A DNA stretch of 64,000 nucleotides from Bacteroidetes bacterium GWF2_33_16 (GTDB taxonomy: Bacteria; Bacteroidota; Bacteroidia; Bacteroidales; UBA12077). Every line of letters begins with the position of its first letter. Within the stretch, counting starts at the first letter, position 1. Shown here piece after piece: positions 43,782-52,396 of this stretch. The notes under the pieces were generated by a model that saw only the letters and a program-made list of their open reading frames with translations, did no database searches and was not told the origin of the DNA. The position numbers and the translations under genes are program-made. The stretch spans positions 62,001-126,000 of the forward strand of contig MEOE01000028.1 of the NCBI GenBank assembly GCA_001768565.1, in the 5' to 3' direction.

Positions 43782-45052
43782 TGATACTTCTAAAGGCTGA
43801 TAAATCCAAAATATCTTACGTTCTCATTACTGTTATAATTTCTTTACTTCGTTTTGTAAGAGGTTTTGTTTTTATGAAGTTACTGAGTTTATCTGAACTT
43901 GGTATTATTACTTTAGTATCGACAATAATGGGTTTGTTCGTGATCTTACAGATTGGATTTTTAAATGGTGGCTATAGAATTTTCTCGGTAAACAATCCTA
44001 ATAAATGGAAAGTTAATGATACAATTTATTCTTATTTTTTTATTCTTGAAGGAATTATATTCATCGGTATTTTAATTTCTTTTCTTTTTAATCAAATTAA
44101 TATAGAAGAGCTATTTTTAGGAATTCTGGCAGCTTTTTTTGGACTTATCTTGATACTAAATAATTGGAACAGAAATATCTTAATTGCTCAACACAAATTA
44201 AAAGAAATCAATAAACTAGAATTAATTGCAACAATTATTTCATTCCTATTTTTGATTCTGGTTTTTTGGTTTGGTCTTATTGGAGCCTTGATTGTTATAT
44301 TTTCTCGTGAATTAATATTTTATATTTTAACTGTTGCAAGAAATAAAAACTATCTCCCTCAAAAATTCTCCTTTAATTTTCCAGAAGCAAAATGGATCCT
44401 TTCTTTTGGATTTTTACCTTTTATTGCAGGTACAATATTACAAATGAATATACAGGTTGAAACCTGGAGTATTGCTTCTTTTTTATCAACAGAAGAACTA
44501 GGCAAGTTTTACTTACCTCAACTTTATATAACCCTTTTTCTAATTGTACCTCAGGCAATAAATAAACTATATTTTCCAAGAGTAATGCAAGAATTTGTTC
44601 TGGAGAATTTTAATAAAGTAAAGAAATTTATTAAACTAAATTTTATTCTAAATATAAGCTATACACTTTTTGTAATAATTGTTTCTTTTTTCTTCATGGA
44701 ATTAGTTATAAAATTTGTAGTTCCCGAACATCTTGTTGGTATTCCTTTTATCTGGATTATAATACCTGGGTTGTCAGTATATGTAATTTTACAACCTATT
44801 AATTTAATTTTTAATGCTGCAGTTCGTTTAAACCCTTTTATATGGTCATCTGCATTTGGATTTGTTTTAACAGCTATTATGCTGTTAATCTTTGGTTTTA
44901 ACCAATCGTTATCTTTAGAAAAAGTAGCCTTAGCAAAAACTTTAAGTTATTCTTTAATTAGTTTAATTCTTTTGGCTATTTTAATGTATAATAAACAGAA
45001 TATCTGGAAAGTAAATTATTTAAAAGAAAATCTAAATAATAAATTTATTTGA
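43781..45052 (+). CDS. wzx: Wzx-type oligosaccharide flippase
   Basis: The 423 residues contain about twelve hydrophobic helices with short loops, the MATE/MOP-superfamily plan of Wzx proteins. Examples are IGALIVIFSRELIFYILTVA, FGFLPFIAGTILQMNIQVET (the second-half repeat with WSIASFLSTEELGKFYLPQL) and IPFIWIIIPGLSVYVILQPI. It should flip undecaprenyl-linked repeat units to the periplasmic face. Its stop TGA overlaps the TTG start of the next gene. Confidence 0.85.
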   Translation: MILLKADKSKISYVLITVIISLLRFVRGFVFMKLLSLSELGIITLVSTIMGLFVILQIGFLNGGYRIFSVNNPNKWKVNDTIYSYFFILEGIIFIGILISFLFNQINIEELFLGILAAFFGLILILNNWNRNILIAQHKLKEINKLELIATIISFLFLILVFWFGLIGALIVIFSRELIFYILTVARNKNYLPQKFSFNFPEAKWILSFGFLPFIAGTILQMNIQVETWSIASFLSTEELGKFYLPQLYITLFLIVPQAINKLYFPRVMQEFVLENFNKVKKFIKLNFILNISYTLFVIIVSFFFMELVIKFVVPEHLVGIPFIWIIIPGLSVYVILQPINLIFNAAVRLNPFIWSSAFGFVLTAIMLLIFGFNQSLSLEKVALAKTLSYSLISLILLAILMYNKQNIWKVNYLKENLNNKFI

Positions 45053-46278
45053 AAAAGGATTTATTATATTATATTGTAGTATTTATTATTATCCTTTTAA
45101 TAAGTGGATCTTCTTTCGTACTTACTAAATGGTTTACTATAGGTTTTACAACTTTTCTATTGGTAATTTTCTTAAATCAAAAACGAGAATTTACAAAAAA
45201 AATATTCTTAGTGCTCGTTGTTTGGTTTCTAATTAACATTCTTGCAATGTTTTTTACGAATAGCGATTTTATATTATTGAGAATACTACACTATACATTT
45301 GGTCTATTATTACTACCATATTTTGTTATTAGTTTAATGGGATTAAACTTCTGGTCTCGTTTTGAAAGAATTGTTTACTTTCTTACCTTAGTTTCAATTC
45401 CCTTATTTGCATTAAATATAGTATTCCCTGATTTCTTTAATAGTCTCTCATCTCTTTTCCGTCCATTAACTAGAGATATTTTCTCAAAATTTAATACAGA
45501 TACAAATTACTGGTCAGCGCTAATTTATGTTAATGCGATAAAAGATGGAAGTTTTTATAGAAATTCTGGATTTATGTGGGAACCAGGATCTTTTGCAATG
45601 ATTATTGTTTGGGCCATTGTATATAACTGGTTAACTAAAGGAATAAAGTTTGATAAAAGATTCTGGGTTTATTTTACAGCTATGGCAACAACTTTATCTA
45701 CAGCAGGTTACTTAGCAATCTTTGTGGTAATATTGAGTAATTATATAAAAAAAATTGGATTTAAGAATATCGTTTTGTTACCCATAATTGCTTTTTTATT
45801 TTGGACTTATATTTATCAATTAGATTTTGTTGGAGGAGAAATAGATTATTATATAGAAGGTTATAGCAAAGATAATCTTTTTTACAACAATAGTTATGAA
45901 GCAATTAAGGTAAGCCGTTTTCAAATTGTAAAATATGATTTTTATAAGGTTTTTGAACATCCTTTTGGTTATGGAGTTGTATCAAAAAAAGATTTTAGTG
46001 AGGAAATTGAAATTGTTGGAGTAAATGGATTAACAAATTTAATGGTTATGTGGGGTATTCCAGTATTTATTTTCATGCTTGTTTTAATGAAAAGGTATGT
46101 TTTTCTCTTAAATTTTAGAAAATATAGTAATTTAACTCTTTATTTTCTGTTTACTGGCCTTTTAATTATGTTCTTTTCAAATCCCCTTTCTAGAAATGTA
46201 TTCATTTATCTTATAATGATAACGCCATTATTAATAAATTTTCAACATAATACAAATGCAACAAAACCAACAAGTTAA
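45049..46278 (+). CDS. wzy: Wzy-type O-antigen/capsule polymerase
   Basis: A 409-residue integral membrane protein with about ten helices and a large periplasmic loop (about residues 130-180 and 255-300), the Wzy polymerase/WaaL ligase plan. The motif FMWEPGSFAMIIVWAIVYNW and the late HPFGYGVVSKKDF resemble other Wzy proteins. It starts with TTG inside the wzx stop (TTGA); the next in-frame Met is 66 residues on, past two helices, so TTG is very likely the true start. It overlaps the next gene by 23 bp. Confidence 0.8.
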   Translation: MKKDLLYYIVVFIIILLISGSSFVLTKWFTIGFTTFLLVIFLNQKREFTKKIFLVLVVWFLINILAMFFTNSDFILLRILHYTFGLLLLPYFVISLMGLNFWSRFERIVYFLTLVSIPLFALNIVFPDFFNSLSSLFRPLTRDIFSKFNTDTNYWSALIYVNAIKDGSFYRNSGFMWEPGSFAMIIVWAIVYNWLTKGIKFDKRFWVYFTAMATTLSTAGYLAIFVVILSNYIKKIGFKNIVLLPIIAFLFWTYIYQLDFVGGEIDYYIEGYSKDNLFYNNSYEAIKVSRFQIVKYDFYKVFEHPFGYGVVSKKDFSEEIEIVGVNGLTNLMVMWGIPVFIFMLVLMKRYVFLLNFRKYSNLTLYFLFTGLLIMFFSNPLSRNVFIYLIMITPLLINFQHNTNATKPTS

Positions 46279-47473
46279 TTTTGCAATAATTTCTATTTAC
46301 TCATTTCCTTATGGGTTAGCTCCCACCTCTAGAACATTGGCATATTCAAAGGGATTAATTGAAAACAATGCTCGAGTTTCAATCTATTTACCCTTTCCAA
46401 CAGATAATTATAATTCTAAACAAAATTTAGAAAATAATGGATCATTTAATAGTATTGAATATTTATATACATCCGGCAGATATAAAAGTAAAAGTAAACT
46501 TTTCAGAGCTATTTCTGTTTTATCAGGTTATAGAAAAATTTGGGGATATATAACTTGTTGGATTAAAATAATAAAAAATAATAAAAAGTTAAACATAGAC
46601 TTTTTAATAATTAGTTCAGACTATATTCCAAATCTTTTTATTTTCGGGTTATTAGCTAAGCGAATAAATGCAAAAAGCATTTTTATATTTGACGAATATC
46701 CTGTACCAATAAGACACAAATTGAAAAACAAAATACCTATCTGGAAAGAAAATTTATATAAAATAGTGCTCAAATTAATCGATGGGTATATTTCTATTTC
46801 TGAAAAATTAAAGATTTATTTTTGTGATTTTGTTCCTAAAAAAACACTCGTTCTATCTACCATTACAGACATTAGTCGATTCAAAAATACAAATACTACT
46901 ATCTCAGAAAAAATTAGTTATATATGCTATATGGGAAATATGGAATTAACAAAAGATAATGTTGACAATATAATAAATGCTTTTTCTTTAATAACAAATA
47001 AATATCCAGATTTAGAATTGCATTTGTACGGCAGACCTAATACAAAAACGTTAGAGATTCTAAAAAAACAAGTAAAAGAATTAAATTTAGAAGACAAAGT
47101 TTTATTTAAAGGCAAAGTAAATTACCAACATGTTCCTACTGTTTTAAAAAATGCAAAAATTCTAGTTTCTTCTCAACCGAATACACTAAGAGCAAGCGGG
47201 GGATTCCCAACTAAACTGGGAGAATATCTAGCTGCCGGTGTTCCAACATTGATAACTGATGTAGGTGAAAATTCAAAATATGTCAAAGATAAAATACATC
47301 TTTATTTTTCAATGCCAGATAATCCTGAAGATTTTGCTAATAACATTGAATATATTTTAAATAATTATTCATCAGCATTAAGTGTTGCAAAAAATGGCAA
47401 AAATTTTATAATTGATAACTATTCACATTTTAAACAAGGAGAAATTATACTTCAATTTTGCAAAACTTTATAA
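46256..47473 (+). CDS. GT4-type glycosyltransferase
   Basis: A 405-residue GT-B enzyme. The N-terminal acceptor half begins FAIISIYSFPYGLAPTSRTL, the loop after the first strand that contacts acceptor or donor. The C-terminal half shows ICYMGNMELTKDNVDNII, LEDKVLFKGKVNYQHVPTVL and GGFPTKLGEYLAAGVPTLIT, the retaining GT4 E-x7-E-like region that binds the sugar nucleotide. Donor and acceptor cannot be told. A 120-bp AT-rich gap follows before the acetyltransferase gene. Confidence 0.85.
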   Translation: MQQNQQVNFAIISIYSFPYGLAPTSRTLAYSKGLIENNARVSIYLPFPTDNYNSKQNLENNGSFNSIEYLYTSGRYKSKSKLFRAISVLSGYRKIWGYITCWIKIIKNNKKLNIDFLIISSDYIPNLFIFGLLAKRINAKSIFIFDEYPVPIRHKLKNKIPIWKENLYKIVLKLIDGYISISEKLKIYFCDFVPKKTLVLSTITDISRFKNTNTTISEKISYICYMGNMELTKDNVDNIINAFSLITNKYPDLELHLYGRPNTKTLEILKKQVKELNLEDKVLFKGKVNYQHVPTVLKNAKILVSSQPNTLRASGGFPTKLGEYLAAGVPTLITDVGENSKYVKDKIHLYFSMPDNPEDFANNIEYILNNYSSALSVAKNGKNFIIDNYSHFKQGEIILQFCKTL

Positions 47474-47592
47474 TAAATCCTTTTTTTTAAACGTTTTTTC
47501 CCAAATGAGTTCGTTGCTTAAAAATAATTATAACTTATTTCTTCAATTAAAAAATTAATCAAACCGTTTATTACTAACTTAATATATAAATA

Positions 47593-48129
47593 ATGTTAAA
47601 TATTTTCTTTGATTTTTTTGCTTATTATTTTTTTTCACCGTCTTTATATGCAAAATACATAAAAGTAAAATTTGGCAAAAATTGTAGGATTGTAACAAAA
47701 AACTGGGGAAGTGAGCCTTACCTAATTGAGCTAGGTAATCATGTTCATATTACTAAAGGTGTAAGTTTTGTAACACACGATGGAGCGGTATGGGTTTTTA
47801 GAGAAAACATTCCAACCTTTGATGTTTTTGGTAAAATTGTCGTAAAAGACAATACTTACATTGGAAATAATGCGGTCATTCTACCTGGTGTTACTATCGG
47901 CTCTAATTGCATTGTTGGTGCAAATTCTGTTGTAACCAAGAGTATTCCAGACAATAGCGTTGTTGCAGGAAATCCTGCTAAGTTTATTTTATCTACTAGA
48001 GATTATTTAGAAAAAGCTATTAACCATAATGCACAAACAAAACTCTTAACAAAAAAACAAAAAAAGAATTATTTACTAAATCCTGATTTTAATTTATTTA
48101 TTAAAAAGTCTACTCTTAAAATTGAATAA
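47593..48129 (+). CDS. Hexapeptide-repeat (WbbJ/CysE-type) O-acetyltransferase
   Basis: The 178 residues fold as a left-handed beta-helix: ELGNHVHITKGVSFVTHDGA (catalytic His in THDG), then VVKDNTYIGNNAVILPGVTI, GSNCIVGANSVVTKSIPDNS and VVAGNPAKFI, the usual closing motif. It probably O-acetylates a sugar of the repeat unit using acetyl-CoA. Its end overlaps the next gene by 8 bp. The short hydrophobic N-terminus (IFFDFFAYYFF) may associate it with the membrane. Confidence 0.85.
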   Translation: MLNIFFDFFAYYFFSPSLYAKYIKVKFGKNCRIVTKNWGSEPYLIELGNHVHITKGVSFVTHDGAVWVFRENIPTFDVFGKIVVKDNTYIGNNAVILPGVTIGSNCIVGANSVVTKSIPDNSVVAGNPAKFILSTRDYLEKAINHNAQTKLLTKKQKKNYLLNPDFNLFIKKSTLKIE

Positions 48130-49288
48130 TAACAACTCTTTATTAATCGTTAGTTGCTATAATATTGTAAATAGCAATACGGCCGGAGAAAAAAGAATTA
48201 AATGTTATATTAATTCTTTATTAATCCATGAAGATTTTAGTTCTGCATATATTTATTACCATGCCAAATTATTTAAGTTTGAAAAAAATAAAATTGTTGA
48301 ATATCCTAAAAAAATAAATTTTGTTTCATTATTTAGAACTGTTCCTGAATCTTCAAGTATTTTAATATATCCTTCTACAAATGTTCTTTTAGAAATATTT
48401 TATTTATTGTACTTCAAATTTGTAAGAAAGAAACGTGTTTTTATAGAACTAAACGAAGTAAGAAAATTCTCAATAACATTAAAAAGTCGGTTTTCAGATA
48501 TTTACAAAAGCCCTTTCTTGTTTTTGAAAAATAAATTAAAGCAATTATTATCTGTTATACAGGAATATACATTATCTGCATATGATGGTTTAATTACTAT
48601 ATCTGATAATATTACAAATTACAATTTATTAAAAAATAAAATCATATTACAGATTCCAATTTTATCTGATATTCCTGATCTTTATAATCATCCCATAAAA
48701 TACGATTATAAAACCCCTTTCAAAATAATTTTTACAGGAACAATTAATATCAAAAAAGAAAATTTAAACTTGGCACTAGAATCATTATCTAATCTTAAAG
48801 TTAACAATATAGAGCTCCATTTATATGGTCCAATAGATAAACAAAATTTACAAGAATTGGATTTTATAAAAAATAAATTGAATCTTAATACACACGTTTT
48901 TCATCAGGGTATTGTTTCAAATAATTTATTAATGAATATTTTTAAAGAAGCACATTTGTTAATTCTACCTAGAGGTAATACTAAACAAAATCAATATGGT
49001 TTTTCCACCAAATTATCTGAATATTTAGTTTCTGGTCGACCAGTCTTAGTTACTAATGTAAGTGATAATGGTAAATATATTAAAGATGGTTTTAATGGTT
49101 TTATAATTCCTCCAGATTCATTAGAATCAATGACTAATAAAATTAAATATATTTACGAGAATTATAATAGTTTTAATGAAATGATACCTTCTAATGCATT
49201 AAAAACTGTAAAAGAAAATTTTGATTACAACCTTTATAGTAATTCATTATACAGCTTTCTATTCCAACAACTTCTATTAAAAAATTAA
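48122..49288 (+). CDS. GT4-type glycosyltransferase
   Basis: The 388-residue GT-B protein begins with SLLIVSCYNIVNSNTAGEKR and has the C-terminal donor half IIFTGTINIKKENLNLALES, HVFHQGIVSNNLLMNIFKEA and GFSTKLSEYLVSGRPVLVTN, the E-containing GT4 region. That region is close to the one in the enzyme at 46256, so the two may be related duplicates. It starts with TTG at 48122, within the last codons of the acetyltransferase gene; no ATG lies near. Specificity is unknown. Confidence 0.8.
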   Translation: MNNNNSLLIVSCYNIVNSNTAGEKRIKCYINSLLIHEDFSSAYIYYHAKLFKFEKNKIVEYPKKINFVSLFRTVPESSSILIYPSTNVLLEIFYLLYFKFVRKKRVFIELNEVRKFSITLKSRFSDIYKSPFLFLKNKLKQLLSVIQEYTLSAYDGLITISDNITNYNLLKNKIILQIPILSDIPDLYNHPIKYDYKTPFKIIFTGTINIKKENLNLALESLSNLKVNNIELHLYGPIDKQNLQELDFIKNKLNLNTHVFHQGIVSNNLLMNIFKEAHLLILPRGNTKQNQYGFSTKLSEYLVSGRPVLVTNVSDNGKYIKDGFNGFIIPPDSLESMTNKIKYIYENYNSFNEMIPSNALKTVKENFDYNLYSNSLYSFLFQQLLLKN

Positions 49289-49295
49289 CATTAAA

Positions 49296-50240
49296 ATGAT
49301 ATACCTTATAACAGGCTCCGCAGGATTTGTAGGTTCGCATTTGGCAGATAAGTTAATTAGTTTAGGTCACAGAGTTATTGGTATTGATAATTTTGATAAT
49401 TTTTATGCTAAAAACATTAAAAAACATAATATTCTGTCGGCAATAAAAAATCCAAATTTTATTTTTATTGAAGCCGACATAACACATCAAAATGAATTAT
49501 TTGATGTGTTTTCAAAATACAATTTTGATTGTGTAATTCACCTTGCAGCCAAAGCAGGTGTTCGTCCATCCATAAAATATCCATCAGAGTATTTTAAAGT
49601 AAATGTTGATGGAACAGTTAGTATTTTGGAAGCTATGAAACAATTCGGAGTAAAAAAGCTAATCAATGCATCATCTTCGTCTGTTTATGGAAACAACCCC
49701 AAAGTGCCATTCTCAGAAACAGATTCGGTAGACTATCCAATATCCCCATATGCTGCCTCAAAAAAAGCAGGAGAACTCGTGTGTCACACTTATCATCATT
49801 TATATGGTTTTGACATTTTCTGCCTTAGATTTTTTACAGTTTATGGACCACGACAACGACCGGATCTTGCCATTCACAAATTCACTGAAAAAATTATAAA
49901 TAGTCAACCCATTGATGTTTATGGAGATGGTTCTACTGCACGCGACTATACATATATTGATGATATCATACAAGGTATTTGTTTGGCAATTGAAAAAGTG
50001 AAAGGATATGAAATAATTAACATTGGGGAATCTAAAACTATTTCACTAAGTAAAATGATATCCGTTATTGAAGAAAAGTTAAATAAAAAAGCAATTGTTA
50101 ATCGCTTACCAATGCAACCCGGTGATGTAAATTTAACCAACGCCGATATTTCAAAAGCAAAACAGATTCTTGGTTATAACCCTATTTGGAAGTTTGAAAA
50201 AGGGATTGAAGAATTCATTAAATGGAAAAAGAATGACTAG
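49296..50240 (+). CDS. NAD-dependent sugar epimerase, UDP-glucuronate 4-epimerase-like
   Basis: The extended SDR has the NAD loop TGSAGFVGSHLADKLI, VIHLAAKAGVRPSIKYPSEY, catalytic ASSSSVYG and YAASKKAGE (Tyr-x3-Lys), and the substrate segment RFFTVYGPRQRPDLAIHKF. The AGVR-S and RPDLA-HKF motifs are those of UDP-GlcA 4-epimerases (LspL/CapI group), which make UDP-galacturonate. At 314 residues the length fits. It would supply a uronic acid to the polymer. It overlaps the next gene by 8 bp. Confidence 0.85.
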   Translation: MIYLITGSAGFVGSHLADKLISLGHRVIGIDNFDNFYAKNIKKHNILSAIKNPNFIFIEADITHQNELFDVFSKYNFDCVIHLAAKAGVRPSIKYPSEYFKVNVDGTVSILEAMKQFGVKKLINASSSSVYGNNPKVPFSETDSVDYPISPYAASKKAGELVCHTYHHLYGFDIFCLRFFTVYGPRQRPDLAIHKFTEKIINSQPIDVYGDGSTARDYTYIDDIIQGICLAIEKVKGYEIINIGESKTISLSKMISVIEEKLNKKAIVNRLPMQPGDVNLTNADISKAKQILGYNPIWKFEKGIEEFIKWKKND

Positions 50241-51306
50241 GGTTTTAATTCTAACAAATACATTAAAAACAGGTGGTGCTGAAAAGCAAAGTATTTATTT
50301 ATATAAAGCTTTAAAAAAAACATATAATGCCCAACTGATAGTATATTATGGTAACCAGATTGACCAAAGAATGAAAGAGCTGTTGGTTGATTCTAACTCA
50401 GAGAATATTATTTATTTAAAGGGTAATCATCTTAGTAAATTATGGTTCTTGTATAAATTGTTCAAGCAAAACACGGAAACAGTTTGCATTTCATATTTGG
50501 CAACAACAAACACCATAAATGCTGTTATTGGTAAGCTTGCTAAAGTAAAATTTCGAATTGGGGGAATCCGGAATTCAAAATTTCATTGGTTTAAAAAAAT
50601 TATTCAAAAACATTTACATAATAACTGGCTAAATTGTTCTGTATTCAATAATCATAATGGATATTACGAACTAACAAGATCTGGTTTTAAAAAAGAAAAA
50701 GGAATTGTAATTTTCAATTGTATTGAAATTCCGGAATATATTCATGAGGTTAAAAAAGATAATCTATTAAATATTTTAACTGTAGGAAGATTTGTTGAAC
50801 AAAAAGATTATAAAACAGCTTTTCTTTCAATAAAAAAACTTATTGAAAACAACATTATAGTAAAATACACTATTGTTGGGCAAGGACAACTTGAAACAGA
50901 ACTAAAGGACTATGTTTCACAAATAGGAATAGATAATCACGTTGAATTTATCGTAAATCCTCCAAATGTTGATGATTACTACAAAAATGCAGATATTTAT
51001 TTGTCCACATCATTATTTGAGGGTTTGTCCAATTCTATTATGGAAGCCATGTCGTTTGCATTGCCTGTAGTTGCAACAAATGTGGGAGATAATAAATATC
51101 TAGTTATAAATGAAAAAACAGGATTTTTGTTCCCCGTTAAAGATATTGACAGGATTAGTAATTCACTGAAATTATTATGCAACAATGCAAACTTTAGAAA
51201 TGAAATGGGGGAAAAAGCATATGAGCATATAAAAATGAATTTTTCTGTTGATAAATTTACAAATGAATACATTACTCTGATAGAGAACCTTTTCAATGGA
51301 AAATAA
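50233..51306 (+). CDS. GT4-type glycosyltransferase
   Basis: I start it at ATG 50233 (MTRVLILTNTLKTGGAEKQS), the standard first strand and glycine loop of GT4 enzymes; an upstream extension to 50170 would lie inside the epimerase gene. The donor half has ILTVGRFVEQKDYKTAFLSI, YTIVGQGQLETELKDYVSQI and LSTSLFEGLSNSIMEAMSFA, the E-x7-E motif. It is a retaining transferase of unknown specificity in the repeat-unit assembly pathway. It overlaps the next gene by 11 bp. Confidence 0.88.
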   Translation: MTRVLILTNTLKTGGAEKQSIYLYKALKKTYNAQLIVYYGNQIDQRMKELLVDSNSENIIYLKGNHLSKLWFLYKLFKQNTETVCISYLATTNTINAVIGKLAKVKFRIGGIRNSKFHWFKKIIQKHLHNNWLNCSVFNNHNGYYELTRSGFKKEKGIVIFNCIEIPEYIHEVKKDNLLNILTVGRFVEQKDYKTAFLSIKKLIENNIIVKYTIVGQGQLETELKDYVSQIGIDNHVEFIVNPPNVDDYYKNADIYLSTSLFEGLSNSIMEAMSFALPVVATNVGDNKYLVINEKTGFLFPVKDIDRISNSLKLLCNNANFRNEMGEKAYEHIKMNFSVDKFTNEYITLIENLFNGK

Positions 51307-52393
51307 AAAACCACATATTGCTGTCATTGGTTTAAAAGGATTACCTGCTTTTGGAGGAGCTGCTACAGTTGGTGAAAATTTAATAGACCAATTAAAAAAC
51401 GATTACAATTTTACTGTTTATTCTCTTAGTACACATACTAAAGGAGAATCAATTGATGGCATAAAACAAATTGTATTTAATGGCTGTAAAAACACAACTA
51501 TAAATACCTTTCTATACTATATTAAATCATTATTTCATTGTCTTTTTTTTGCAAAATACGACCTAATACATTTACATCATGCTGAGAGTGGATTTATAAC
51601 ACCGTTATTAAGGCTAAAATATAAAGTTGTTGTTACATTTCATGGTGTGTTTTTTGACAAATCAGATCCCAAGTTTGGGTATTCTGCTAATAAATTTTTC
51701 AGATGGTCAGAGAAGCTAAATATCAAGTATGCGAGCATAGTTATTTCTGTTTCCAAAACAGATGCTAATAATTGTAATTTAAAATATAATACAAATATTC
51801 AATACATTCCAAATGGAATAACCATTCAGAATATCGGAAAGAATGTGTTTATTGAATCATATATGGTATTTGCAGCATCGAGAATATATGAAATCAAAGG
51901 ATTACATTTATTACTTGAAGCCATTCGAAACAATCGTGTAAATCAAAAGTTATTTATTATTGGAGATTTAAACCATGTTCCTGCATATAAAAAGAAAATT
52001 GAGCTGCTTGCAAGAGGATTAAATGTAACATTCATAGGATTAATAAAAAATAAACAAGAGCTATTTAAAATAATTAATGATGCAAATTTGTTTATTTTTC
52101 CATCTCTTTTTGAAGCAATGTCAATGATGCTATTAGAAGTGGTTTCTTTAAAAACCCCAGTATTAGCAAGTAAAATACCTGCTAATACTGAAATTTTCAA
52201 CGATCAGGAAATGCTTTTTTTTGAACTTGAAAAAGAAAACGAATTACAAAAGAAACTTTCTTTTGCATTGACTAATCCTGAAGAAATGAAAATTAAAGCT
52301 GAAAAAGCATTTCAAAAACTTAATGAAAAATATACCTGGGAAATAATTTCCTTAAAGTACAATTCTATTTACAAGAATTTAATATCAAACTAA
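51296..52393 (+). CDS. GT4-type glycosyltransferase
   Basis: The 365-residue enzyme has the N-terminal motif IAVIGLKGLPAFGGAATVGE, typical of GTs that act early in capsule repeat units (rhamnosyltransferase-like DUF1972-containing group), and the half-site HLHHAESGFITPLLRLKYKV. The donor half shows FAASRIYEIKGLHLLLEAIR and FPSLFEAMSMMLLEVVSLKT with the E-x7-E spacing. Substrate unknown. Three bases separate it from the amidotransferase gene. Confidence 0.85.
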   Translation: MENKKPHIAVIGLKGLPAFGGAATVGENLIDQLKNDYNFTVYSLSTHTKGESIDGIKQIVFNGCKNTTINTFLYYIKSLFHCLFFAKYDLIHLHHAESGFITPLLRLKYKVVVTFHGVFFDKSDPKFGYSANKFFRWSEKLNIKYASIVISVSKTDANNCNLKYNTNIQYIPNGITIQNIGKNVFIESYMVFAASRIYEIKGLHLLLEAIRNNRVNQKLFIIGDLNHVPAYKKKIELLARGLNVTFIGLIKNKQELFKIINDANLFIFPSLFEAMSMMLLEVVSLKTPVLASKIPANTEIFNDQEMLFFELEKENELQKKLSFALTNPEEMKIKAEKAFQKLNEKYTWEIISLKYNSIYKNLISN

Positions 52394-52396
52394 GAC

